Below, piece after piece: positions 6,145 through 12,844 of a stretch of DNA of 12,866 bases. Both the position numbers and the translations under genes were made by a program. How positions within the stretch are numbered: position 1 is the stretch's first letter; every line of letters begins with the position of its first letter. The stretch is from Candidatus Gastranaerophilales bacterium HUM_12 (GTDB lineage: Bacteria > Cyanobacteriota > Vampirovibrionia > Gastranaerophilales > Gastranaerophilaceae), in the NCBI GenBank assembly GCA_002102825.1, contig DABJ01000016.1:2515-15380 (forward strand). The letters run 5' to 3'. The notes below the pieces were generated by a model. That model was not told the origin of the DNA. It saw only the letters and a program-made list of their open reading frames with translations, and searched no databases.

Positions 6145-7625
6145 TTATTAACAACAGTTATTCTACCGTCATCTTTAATATCTACAGGAGTCTTAGATTG
6201 CTGTAGGATATCTTCAACACATTTTGTACCATCAAAATCGTATTTTTTTGTTACTCTATCAGGTTGGTTAAGCATCTTGAACCCGTCATTTCCTTGTGCA
6301 CAATAATCGTTAATAATAGTTTTGTAATATTTATTTTCACGAGGATTATCAATGTTTATCGGAGTTTCTTTGCCTTTTTTATCAACAAAAGAAATTGATT
6401 TGACGTGCCCTTTTGTATTAACAGTGTATTTCAGACCGGAAGTGTAGAAAATTCCAGGTTTATTGGCAGTATTTATAAATGATTTAGCTGCAGTTTTTAT
6501 TGCTTCAACAAGCTCTTTTTCGCTATAATTTACTTGATATAACTTGTTTTTGAACGGCAAAATATCGGCTAAAATTCTTGTGTCAACTTTCCCTTTTTCA
6601 AAATAGCCTCTCATATTTGAAGATGGAAGAATTACAACATCGGCATCTAAATCTTTTTTGATACAATCAGCAATGAAGTATGCATGTGGGTTAGGTTCAA
6701 TTAAATCATGCGTCAACGGACCGGGGGCAGAATTTATATAACCATAAGTTTCTTTAGTTCCAAAGATTTTGTTGAAAATATATTTTACAGGTGCATTTCT
6801 ATTGAAATCTTTTGTATAACCAATATTATTTTGAACTTTTTTTATTATTCCGCCCGAAGAAAATTCGAGGTTAAGAATTCCGAAATTTTTCCCATCTCGT
6901 CCTGCTTGAGTGATTACAACAGGTTCTCCTGTTTTTGAGTAGAATAAGTTTTCACCCTCTTTAACATCTAACAGCAAATCATGAGAATGTCCGCCTAAAA
7001 TTACATCAATTCCTTGAGTTTGATTTGCAACAATTTTATCTAAAGTATAACCGAGATGAGATAACAAGATTATTTTGTTAATTCCTTGTTTTTGAAGTTT
7101 ATCGGCTTCCTTCTGGATATCTTGAATTGTTTCCTTAACTTTATCAACTTGAACTTCTTTCTGAAGTACTCCCTCTTTAGATCTTTTATATAAATCAATC
7201 GGAGATGTTCCGATTATCCCATATTTGTTACCATTACAAACTTCTACTGTTGCAGGTTTAACAGTATTGAACCAAGCACTATTTGGAGCAATATGAACAT
7301 TTGAAGCCAAAAGATTATATTTTGTAAGAGGTAAAACCGATTTAATTTTATCTTGCATATCGTATTCGTGATTTCCGATAGCAGAATCTTTTATCCCAAT
7401 ATAATTTTGAAAAAGAATAGCTAATTCATTGGTTTTATAGTCCTCACCAATCATAATATCGCCAGAAGATAGTTTTAAAGTATCAGTATCCGATTTGTTT
7501 TTATTTCTTGAATCAAATGCATTAGCTGCTGTAACGGTACGCTCCATGTTCAAAGACTTGCCATGGTAGTCATTAATGTAAAATATACTGGTTTTCGTAT
7601 TTGATTGGCTTATCGGATTTATCAT
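6141..7625 (-). CDS. Bifunctional metallophosphatase/5'-nucleotidase (UshA/YfkN type) without signal peptide
   Basis: The 494 residues make a two-domain 5'-nucleotidase. The N-terminal calcineurin-like metallophosphoesterase domain has all metal motifs: N-D-Y-H-G (18-22), S-G-D-I-M-I-G (54-60), G-N-H-E-Y-D (84-89), L-S-H-L-G (188-192) and G-G-H-S-H (211-215). The C-terminal nucleotide-specificity domain (about 300-455) includes L-P-S-S-N-M-R-G, I-L-A-D-I-L-P-F, F-Y-T-S-G-L-K-Y and Q-G-N-D-G-F, which provides the usual base-stacking aromatic residue. Such enzymes hydrolyse nucleoside monophosphates, sugar nucleotides or cyclic phosphates, usually outside the cytoplasm. Here only 17 residues precede the first metal motif, with no hydrophobic segment, and an in-frame TGA lies 33 bases upstream of ATG. 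The start has AAAGGG about 10 bases before it. The enzyme looks complete but is either cytosolic or exported by an unusual route. Confidence 0.9.
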   Translation of the reverse strand: MINPISQSNTKTSIFYINDYHGKSLNMERTVTAANAFDSRNKNKSDTDTLKLSSGDIMIGEDYKTNELAILFQNYIGIKDSAIGNHEYDMQDKIKSVLPLTKYNLLASNVHIAPNSAWFNTVKPATVEVCNGNKYGIIGTSPIDLYKRSKEGVLQKEVQVDKVKETIQDIQKEADKLQKQGINKIILLSHLGYTLDKIVANQTQGIDVILGGHSHDLLLDVKEGENLFYSKTGEPVVITQAGRDGKNFGILNLEFSSGGIIKKVQNNIGYTKDFNRNAPVKYIFNKIFGTKETYGYINSAPGPLTHDLIEPNPHAYFIADCIKKDLDADVVILPSSNMRGYFEKGKVDTRILADILPFKNKLYQVNYSEKELVEAIKTAAKSFINTANKPGIFYTSGLKYTVNTKGHVKSISFVDKKGKETPINIDNPRENKYYKTIINDYCAQGNDGFKMLNQPDRVTKKYDFDGTKCVEDILQQSKTPVDIKDDGRITVVNN

Positions 7626-7698
7626 CTCTTGACGTCCCTTTAGTATGAAAACACATCAAGATTTTTTTTGTTAGTGTTGATTATTTAATTTACAATCC

Positions 7699-7929
7699 TT
7701 AAAACTTCATCATTTGAATTTTCCAATGCTTGCCCAGTTCATCATAAATTTCATTTACTTTATCAACAACTTCAATCAAAACAACGCCATAATTTAAACA
7801 TTTGTATTCGCCCATATCGTGAAGCCCAATTCTTGTTTTTATAAAACAACCATATTTTGATAAAATTGATTGCAATTTCAAAGACTCTTCAAGTCTATTT
7901 TCAAGTTCAATACCAATAATCGCTTTCAT
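7699..7929 (-). CDS. Small ACT-like protein resembling TM1266-family iron-hydrogenase-associated regulators
   Basis: The 76-residue protein has a beta-alpha-beta-beta-alpha-beta pattern typical of small ACT/ferredoxin-like folds. It aligns by eye with the TM1266 group annotated as putative regulators of [FeFe]-hydrogenase systems: I-I-G-I-E-L-E-N-R, then L-Q-S-I-L-S-K-Y-G (family: K-L-N-x-I-L-x-E-Y-G), I-K-T-R-I-G-L (family: I-x-G-R-M-G-I), N-Y-G-V-V-L-I-E-V, and a final I-Y-D-E-L-G-K-H-W-K-I-Q. There is no DNA-binding domain, so any regulatory role would be by ligand sensing or protein contact. No hydrogenase or maturase gene is in the window. The ATG at 7929 has no clear Shine-Dalgarno, and the terminator of the upstream gene lies 60 bases before it. 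The family call is from remembered consensus only. Confidence 0.6.
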   Translation of the reverse strand: MKAIIGIELENRLEESLKLQSILSKYGCFIKTRIGLHDMGEYKCLNYGVVLIEVVDKVNEIYDELGKHWKIQMMKF

Positions 7930-7988
7930 AATTAATTTGTAAAATAGATTTAAAAAAAACGTAATTCCCTACTTTACTAATACAAGAC

Positions 7989-8020
7989 AAAAAAAGCGAT
8001 TCAATACAGAACCGCTTTTT
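7989..8020 (-). terminator. Rho-independent terminator of the 181-residue orphan gene
   Basis: Read on the minus strand, AAAAAGCGGTTC (8020-8009) pairs with GAATCGCTTTTT (8002-7991) over 12 bp with a single G-U wobble and a 6-base loop. It ends in a T-run. It lies 22 bases after the stop at 8043. The wobble pairs only in the minus orientation (A-C on plus), which fixes its direction. Confidence 0.9.
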
Positions 8021-8042
8021 CACTATTTTAGCTTTATAAATT

Positions 8043-8588
8043 TTATTCAATAAAACTTGGTTTGCCATTTTCCATAGCCAAGCGGATACTTCTTTCCGGA
8101 AAACCTGCAACGTTATCTTTTACGATAATTTTTCCTGTTTTTAAATTACCATTATCGTCATAATACATTTCTTGAATTAAGTTTCCTTTTTCATAAACAA
8201 TTTTTCTTTTGTCTTCGCCCATTTCGGCTGTTCCTTTACCATCATATATGGTAATTTTGCCACCATCAGCGGATTCGTAATATACCGGAGCACCTATATG
8301 GTATTGAGTTCCAGCAAATTCATATCCCATCTTTTTGAAATCATCTCTTGTCGGTTCGGAACCAAGACCTACAGGACTTTTTTCTAATAAAGCATTTGCA
8401 GCCTTACTTGGACGAGGTTCATTCAAAAAGTCTTCAATATCACCTGAAGTAACTTGTTTTGTTGCCCCTCCGGCAATGTTAGTCATTTTAAGAGGGCTAC
8501 GATTTGTTAATAATTTTAAATCTCTGCCAGAACCCAATTTAGTCGAATTTTTTGTACCTAGTAAGGCTTGTAAATCTCCGATTTTCAT
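8043..8588 (-). CDS. Uncharacterised 181-residue protein
   Basis: I do not recognise a family. The N-terminal 75 residues are polar and low in hydrophobics, with S/T/K/G-rich stretches (12-50) and a short helical segment (50-70), and look partly disordered. The C-terminal half (about 88-160) is rich in beta strands with repeated turns: Y-E-S-A-D-G-G-K-I-T-I-Y, then I-V-Y-E-K-G-N-L-I-Q-E-M-Y-Y-D-D-N-G-N-L-K-T-G-K-I. This vaguely recalls MORN/YwqK-type repeats. There is no signal peptide, membrane helix or cysteine. ATG 8588 is chosen over an upstream start at 8636 because AAGGAG lies 8 bases before it. It is monocistronic: its own terminator follows, and upstream it faces the divergent XRE regulator. 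A dyad GTGAA-N8-TTCAC at 8619-8636 lies in its leader region and could be an operator. Confidence 0.75.
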   Translation of the reverse strand: MKIGDLQALLGTKNSTKLGSGRDLKLLTNRSPLKMTNIAGGATKQVTSGDIEDFLNEPRPSKAANALLEKSPVGLGSEPTRDDFKKMGYEFAGTQYHIGAPVYYESADGGKITIYDGKGTAEMGEDKRKIVYEKGNLIQEMYYDDNGNLKTGKIIVKDNVAGFPERSIRLAMENGKPSFIE

Positions 8589-8804
8589 ATAGAAACTCCT
8601 TTCAATTAATATACTCTCGTGAATGTAACACTTCACTTATATGTATATAAAAACATTTTGCTAATCAAAATTGCAGAATTATTAGAATTTATAATAGTAA
8701 AAAGCTAGAATATAGTATTAGCAACTGGTTTGAGGTTCACATAACTTTACATATAATACTTATGGGTACTATAAATCTTGTATAAAGAACTTTAAATTGT
8801 AATT
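8589..8804. other. Divergent intergenic region with candidate control sites
   Basis: These 216 bases separate the 181-residue orphan (minus) from the XRE gene (plus). They hold a promoter for the XRE gene, a weak minus-strand promoter candidate (TTGATT 8668-8663, 17 bases, TACATA 8645-8640), an imperfect dyad GTGAA-N8-TTCAC at 8619-8636, and a 9-base direct repeat TTATGGGTA. No small gene or RNA is evident. Confidence 0.4.
8730..8757 (+). promoter_or_regulatory. Promoter of the XRE-family regulator
   Basis: TTGAGG (8730-8735) and a perfect TATAAT (8752-8757) are 16 bases apart, predicting a start near 8764. The leader is about 40 bases and has no clear Shine-Dalgarno before ATG 8805. Confidence 0.6.
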
Positions 8805-9131
8805 ATGGGTATAAAAAAGGAACTTGGCAAAAAGATTAAACGAATGAGAATTGAAAAAGGTTACACTCAAGAACAACTTTCTGAGTTGATTGACATTTCT
8901 CAAAAAGCTCTTAGCAGTATTGAAACAGGTGAAAATTTTGTTAAAGCCGAAACTTTAGATAAAATTCTTAAAACTTTTGATATTACAGCAGAAGAACTTT
9001 TTGCAACCAACCAACTAAAAGATTCTGCCGAGTTGCTTGAAATGATTAACAAAAATATTGCAAAGCTTGAAAACATGCCAGAAAAATTAGAAATTATTTA
9101 TAATTTAACCCAGAGTTTAAGTCGGAAATAG
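8805..9131 (+). CDS. XRE-family helix-turn-helix transcriptional regulator
   Basis: The 108-residue protein has a Cro/C1-type HTH over residues 6-66. The pattern is L-G-K-K-I-K-R-M-R-I-E-K-G-Y-T-Q-E-Q-L, then L-I-D-I-S-Q-K-A-L-S-S-I-E-T-G-E, the turn and recognition helix, followed by L-D-K-I-L-K-T-F-D-I-T-A-E-E-L-F. A 40-residue C-terminal tail (70-108) is amphipathic and helical (L-L-E-M-I-N-K-N-I-A-K-L), probably a dimerisation helix. There is no sensor or peptidase domain. It is cytosolic and binds DNA. The divergent orphan gene and its own promoter are the obvious candidate targets. It is the only gene here ending in TAG. ATG has no good SD, so expression may be low. The gene ends 4 bases before a strong terminator stem. 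Confidence 0.92.
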   Translation: MGIKKELGKKIKRMRIEKGYTQEQLSELIDISQKALSSIETGENFVKAETLDKILKTFDITAEELFATNQLKDSAELLEMINKNIAKLENMPEKLEIIYNLTQSLSRK

Positions 9132-9135
9132 ACAT

Positions 9136-9172
9136 AAAAAAAGTAATATCTAAAGTGATATTACTTTTTTTT
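9136..9172. terminator. Bidirectional Rho-independent terminator
   Basis: A perfect 15-bp stem, seven A plus GTAATATC (9136-9150) against GATATTAC plus seven T (9157-9171), has a 6-base loop. T-runs follow in both orientations, so it can serve both the XRE gene and the convergent gene ending at 9200. Confidence 0.92.
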
Positions 9173-9199
9173 ATTTGTTGTAATCTTATTAAATATTTA

Positions 9200-9517
9200 T
9201 TATTCAATATCAAGATTATCTGTAGCTTGAAGCTGTTTTTTCTTGATGTTGTGCATTACAGCATCAACCAATAACTCATAAGACTTCATTTTCTCAATAT
9301 TTGGAAATTCTTCTTTGAGTTGAGCTCTGACCATTGCTTCCAGCTCTTGTTCGTCAGAAAGTGCTTTTAGATTATCAACACCGCTTATGTTTTCTAAATA
9401 ATCTGTGGTGCTTTTATCTAATTTGTTCTTATTTGAAAAAGTGAGCCAACGTAGTTTTGGGCTAACATTTTCTTTTAACTGTTTTACTAATTTTAAATTT
9501 TTAATTCGGTCAAACAT
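9200..9517 (-). CDS. Uncharacterised 105-residue soluble protein
   Basis: I do not recognise a family. The N-terminus is basic (I-K-N-L-K-L-V-K-Q-L-K, residues 5-15). The middle and C-terminal parts are acidic and predicted helical (A-L-S-D-E-Q-E-L-E-A-M-V-R-A-Q-L-K-E-E-F at 52-71, and a last helix at about 78-96). It has no cysteine, no membrane segment and no signal peptide, so it is probably a small cytosolic helical protein. ATG 9517 is preceded by AGAGG at 6-7 bases, a good ribosome site, which supports a real gene. It lies 115 bases downstream of glyS on the same strand and may be in its transcript, although an inverted repeat separates them. A shared terminator follows. Confidence 0.7.
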   Translation of the reverse strand: MFDRIKNLKLVKQLKENVSPKLRWLTFSNKNKLDKSTTDYLENISGVDNLKALSDEQELEAMVRAQLKEEFPNIEKMKSYELLVDAVMHNIKKKQLQATDNLDIE

Positions 9518-9571
9518 ACGCTACCTCTTAGCTTTTTACCTTTTGTACTTTTTTAAAGTTACCTAAAAATA

Positions 9572-9635
9572 ATAATTGACTTTTTTAATATCTTTCTTTA
9601 CAAATTGTAACACATTTTATAAAAAAGTCTATTAT
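9572..9635. repeat. Nested inverted repeats at the 3' end of glyS
   Basis: Outer arms ATAATTGACTTTTTT (9572-9586) and AAAAAAGTCTATTAT (9621-9635) are complementary at 14 of 15 positions and flank 34 bases. Inside is a perfect 13-base dyad, TTACAA-A-TTGTAA (9598-9610). The glyS stop (9634-9632) lies in the outer arm. It could be a long-loop terminator for glyS, an mRNA 3' structure or a protein binding site. Confidence 0.5.
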
Positions 9636-11620
9636 ATTTTGCTAAAATCGGTCAAATGGTCGTATTTACTCTTCAATAATGTAAGAATGGCAATTCTGTT
9701 ATTCTTAACATTTTCATCTTTGTCCATAACAAGAACATCATTAAAAAATTGTGTTACTACAGGATTAAGATCCTCTAATTCTGCTAAATATTTCTTGTAG
9801 TCAACATTTGTATTGATATTCAAAACTTTTTCGTATAAAGTTTTTTCAATTGGTTCAACAAGGAATTGTTCATCAATTTTATCAGCTTTTGCATCTTTCA
9901 AAATTCTGATAACTCTGTTTGCATTTTCTACAAGTTGAGGCATATCTAAATTAGAAACAATTTCAACTCTTTCTACAAAATCAGCCAAATCAACAAGCGG
10001 ATTCTTCATAGAACATGCTTCTAAGATATTTTTATTATATTTTTCAGACAAGAAAATAATCATTCTTTGAACAAAGAACTCATTAACTTCCTCTGCACAA
10101 TCTCTTTGAACAGGAAGAAGTTTAAGAGATTGTTTAATGTATTTGTCGATATCTAATTTTAAATTAGCATCTAAAATTGTTTTAATAACGCCAAGAGCTG
10201 CACGTCTTACGCCTAGTGGGTCAGAAGAACCGGTAGGCTTTTTACCTGCTGCAAATACCGCGCAAACAGTATCAATTTTATCAGCGATACCAACGATTTG
10301 TCCTTCAATTCCTTTAGCTGTATCACTTTCTGCATTCAATGGGAAATAGTGTTCTTTGATACCTTGAACGACTTTGTTATCTTCACCGGATACTCTTGCA
10401 TAATCCGCACCGATAAATCCTTGAAGTTCAGTGAACTCAAATACGAGATTTGTTGTTAAATCTGCTTTACACAACAAAGCGGTTCTTTCAACATCTTTTG
10501 AATTGACATTCAAATCACTTGCAATATCTTTTGACAACTCGATAAGTCTTTGAGTTTTGTCATACATTGTACCCATACCCTTTTGGAAAGTTACACCTTT
10601 TAAGGCTTCAACATAATCAACTAACGGTTTTTTAGTATCTTCATTAAAGAAGAATACTGCATCATCAAGTCTCGCTTTGATTACTCTTACATTACCTGCT
10701 TTAATGTTTTTGAATTCATCTCCAATGTAGTTTGTCATAGTGATGAATTTGTTAATTAATTTGCCTTCTTTGTGAAGTGCAAAATATCTTTGGTGAACAG
10801 CCATTACCGTAACTGTAACCTCTTCCGGAATATCAAGATATCTCGGGTCGAATTCACAAACAGCAGGAACCGGATATTCGGTGATAAATGTAACTTCTTC
10901 AAGCAAATCATCTGTATAATAGGGAACTGCACCGAGTTTAGCAGCTTCTTCTCTTGCTTTTTCAACGATAATTTGTTTTCTTTCGTTTTGGTCAGCAATT
11001 ACATAAACCTTTCTCATTGTATCTAAATAATTTTTTGGATTTTCGATTAGAACCTTTTGTTCAGAAAATCTGTGACCTCTAGAATATATTGAAGATTCCT
11101 TATCTATAATTTTTATTTTAACTTCGTCTTTATCAAGTACAGAAACAATCCATTTAATAGGACGAGAGAATTTTTCGTCATTATAACCCCATCTCATAAA
11201 GTGTGAGCCTTGAAGTTTCATAAAAATGGACGGAACATTTTCTTGTAACAATTCAGAAATTGGTTTTCCTTTGATAACGATTTTTGCATGAACATAATTG
11301 TCTTCAATGTACAAATCATCTTTAGTTAAACCGTTCTTTCTTGCAAAACCCTCTCCGGCTTTAGTAAGATTTCCATTTTCATCAAATGCAACTTTTTGAA
11401 TAGGTCCTTTGATGATTTTTTCTTCGTCAGATGTTTTGTTTTCCAGTCCGTCAATAATTACAGCTAAACGTCTTGGAGTTGCATAAACTTTAATATCTGA
11501 ATATTTAACTTTGTTGTCATTTAAGAATGTTTTAAATCCACGATTCAATTGCTCAATTGCTTGTGGGATAAACTTATATGGTAATTCCTCTGTTCCAACT
11601 TCTAATAAATATGTGCTCAT
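9632..11620 (-). CDS. glyS: Glycyl-tRNA synthetase beta subunit
   Basis: This is the beta chain of the heterotetrameric (alpha2beta2) bacterial glycyl-tRNA synthetase. It binds tRNA(Gly) and is needed for charging by the GlyQ catalytic alpha chain. The 662 residues compare with the usual 680-700. Signature strings in order are L-L-E-V-G-T-E-E-L-P (5-14), T-P-R-R-L-A-V (48-54), M-R-W-G and F-S-R-P-I-K-W-I-V (142-159), R-G-H-R-F (181-185), M-A-V-H-Q-R-Y-F (273-280), the HD-like helical region with K-A-D-L-T-T-N-L-V-F-E-F-T-E-L-Q-G (385-401), A-D-K-I-D-T (446-451) and G-S-S-D-P-L-G-V-R-R-A-A-L-G (464-477). A C-terminal DALR-like anticodon-binding domain ends near 655. ATG has AAGGA 7 bases upstream and a consensus promoter. 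glyQ is not adjacent: the flanks are the pilin-like and 105-residue genes. Separate glyQ and glyS is common in Cyanobacteria. Confidence 0.97.
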   Translation of the reverse strand: MSTYLLEVGTEELPYKFIPQAIEQLNRGFKTFLNDNKVKYSDIKVYATPRRLAVIIDGLENKTSDEEKIIKGPIQKVAFDENGNLTKAGEGFARKNGLTKDDLYIEDNYVHAKIVIKGKPISELLQENVPSIFMKLQGSHFMRWGYNDEKFSRPIKWIVSVLDKDEVKIKIIDKESSIYSRGHRFSEQKVLIENPKNYLDTMRKVYVIADQNERKQIIVEKAREEAAKLGAVPYYTDDLLEEVTFITEYPVPAVCEFDPRYLDIPEEVTVTVMAVHQRYFALHKEGKLINKFITMTNYIGDEFKNIKAGNVRVIKARLDDAVFFFNEDTKKPLVDYVEALKGVTFQKGMGTMYDKTQRLIELSKDIASDLNVNSKDVERTALLCKADLTTNLVFEFTELQGFIGADYARVSGEDNKVVQGIKEHYFPLNAESDTAKGIEGQIVGIADKIDTVCAVFAAGKKPTGSSDPLGVRRAALGVIKTILDANLKLDIDKYIKQSLKLLPVQRDCAEEVNEFFVQRMIIFLSEKYNKNILEACSMKNPLVDLADFVERVEIVSNLDMPQLVENANRVIRILKDAKADKIDEQFLVEPIEKTLYEKVLNINTNVDYKKYLAELEDLNPVVTQFFNDVLVMDKDENVKNNRIAILTLLKSKYDHLTDFSKI

Positions 11621-11655
11621 TTTCTGTCCTTATTTTTCCTAATATCCTTACGAAA

Positions 11656-11684
11656 ATTATATTAAAAGCATAAAAATATGTAAA
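11656..11684 (-). promoter_or_regulatory. glyS: glyS promoter
   Basis: On the minus strand TTTACA (11684-11679) and a perfect TATAAT (11661-11656) are exactly 17 bases apart. The predicted start is near 11649, giving a short leader of about 28 bases with no room for a T-box. Confidence 0.75.
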
Positions 11685-11724
11685 TAATATATTAATTTTA
11701 ATGAAATCTTCTACTATTTAAGGG

Positions 11725-11753
11725 TTGAAAAAAGTTCAAATATACCATATAAT
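11725..11753 (+). promoter_or_regulatory. Promoter of the pilin-like gene
   Basis: TTGAAA (11725-11730) and TATAAT (11748-11753) are 17 bases apart, close to the sigma-70 optimum. The predicted start, near 11760, falls inside a perfect palindrome. Confidence 0.75.
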
Positions 11754-11754
11754 T

Positions 11755-11768
11755 AATACTATAGTATT
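11755..11768. promoter_or_regulatory. Perfect 14-bp palindrome at the pilin transcription start, candidate operator
   Basis: AATACTATAGTATT is its own reverse complement. It begins 2 bases after the -10 box and spans the predicted start, ending 2 bases before the AGAGGA ribosome site (from 11770). This is where a dimeric repressor would block initiation. It is too AT-rich and loop-less to act as a terminator. Confidence 0.45.
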
Positions 11769-11782
11769 TAGAGGAAAATTTG

Positions 11783-12844
11783 ATGATGAGATTTACGAAT
11801 GTTAAACACGTAGCCATGTCACAAGCAAAGACAAAATCCGCATTTACATTAGCAGAAGTATTAATCACTCTTGGTGTAATTGGAATCGTTGCAGCTATGA
11901 CAATGCCAACGTTACTAAAAAACATAGCAGAACGTAGTAATTCAGAAGCACAGGCAAATCTAGCTCAAAAGATTACAAAATCAATGAATTTGATGAGAGC
12001 AGATGGAGGATTAGAAAGAACTTATGCAAGTACTGATGAATTTGTAGATGAGTTCTCTAAATATATAAAAATAAGTACAAGGTGTGACGCAGATCACATT
12101 GCAGATTGTTGGCCGACAAAAACAGTAACAACAACAGACGGTGAAACTTATGATGTATCAAAAGCAAAAACAGGAAAAAACTTACAATACCCCGATAATA
12201 AGACGGATAACGTAGGAATTATTTTAGCTGATGGTGCAACTTTAATCCTAACCTACAACACAAATGCAGATATTATTGGAGATGGAGATACTGTAACACC
12301 AAGTTTTGCAGATTTGCCAATAGGTTTTGGAAGAACAAAGAAATTTGCATACACAACAAGTGTTACAGACCCAATTGACTTTGTAATGGACGTGAACGGT
12401 TTTAAAGGTCCAAATAGTGAAGCTCGTAATGGAAAACAATATGATATAAGAAGTTTCAAAATCGCAAAGTTCTCCAAAGGTTGTTCTGGAACAAATGTTG
12501 GAAGTGCCTGTGTTCAATATGTAGCAACATTTAAGGGCATTAAAAACGACCCTGAAAGTAAGCAGAAATGGGATCCCAAATGGCCACTTCATTATACCAC
12601 ATATTGGGGTGGTGCAAGGAAGACTTGCGATGATATGGGAATGACATTGCCAGATAAAAACACATTATCTAAAATAGTAAAAAAGAATTTATCTGATAAT
12701 TTGGGACTTCCAACAACAGGTCGTTTCTGGTCTTCTAATGAACGACATGGAACAATGGCTTATTCAGTTGAGGCTTCTACCGGTAAAATAATTGAAGATG
12801 AAAAAGACCATAGTGCAACTCAACTTCTATGTGTTGAAAAATAA
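11783..12844 (+). CDS. Type IV pilin-like protein with C-terminal DUF1566/C-type-lectin-like domain
   Basis: The 353-residue precursor has a class III signal: basic leader (1-20), then A20/F21-T-L-A-E25 and a hydrophobic helix (V26 to about A38). Prepilin peptidase should cut before F21, and E25 is the conserved glutamate. Position -1 is Ala rather than the usual Gly. The helix continues amphipathically to about 75. The middle part (100-260) is beta-rich. The C-terminal part (about 265-350) fits a DUF1566/Fib_succ_major or C-type-lectin-like pattern: W-G-G-A-R-K-T-C-D-D-M-G-M-T-L-P-D (275-291), F-W-S-S-N-E (315-320), A-Y-S-V, G-K-I and L-L-C-V (348-351). Six cysteines (101, 109, 234, 243, 282, 350) suggest three disulfides. 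Likely a surface-displayed minor pilin or pseudopilin, possibly an adhesin. ATG 11783 follows GAGG by 8 bases. No assembly genes are nearby. Confidence 0.87.
   Translation: MMRFTNVKHVAMSQAKTKSAFTLAEVLITLGVIGIVAAMTMPTLLKNIAERSNSEAQANLAQKITKSMNLMRADGGLERTYASTDEFVDEFSKYIKISTRCDADHIADCWPTKTVTTTDGETYDVSKAKTGKNLQYPDNKTDNVGIILADGATLILTYNTNADIIGDGDTVTPSFADLPIGFGRTKKFAYTTSVTDPIDFVMDVNGFKGPNSEARNGKQYDIRSFKIAKFSKGCSGTNVGSACVQYVATFKGIKNDPESKQKWDPKWPLHYTTYWGGARKTCDDMGMTLPDKNTLSKIVKKNLSDNLGLPTTGRFWSSNERHGTMAYSVEASTGKIIEDEKDHSATQLLCVEK

Noticed and set aside
7640..7690. T-rich stretch between the nucleotidase and the TM1266-like gene as a terminator
   Set aside because: Only about 5 bp of pairing (ATCAA/TTGAT) flank the T-run, which lies inside the loop rather than after a stem.
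7907..8110. A 67-residue minus-strand reading frame
   Set aside because: It runs through the terminator at 7989-8020 and overlaps two better-supported genes in other frames.
8589..8636. Upstream start for the 181-residue orphan
   Set aside because: The added 16 residues translate the SD and leader (AAGGAG lies inside them). ATG 8588 has ideal spacing.
12248..12592. A 114-residue reading frame antisense to the pilin-like gene
   Set aside because: It has cysteine-rich, low-complexity composition typical of an antisense shadow, with no ribosome site and a strong gene on the other strand.
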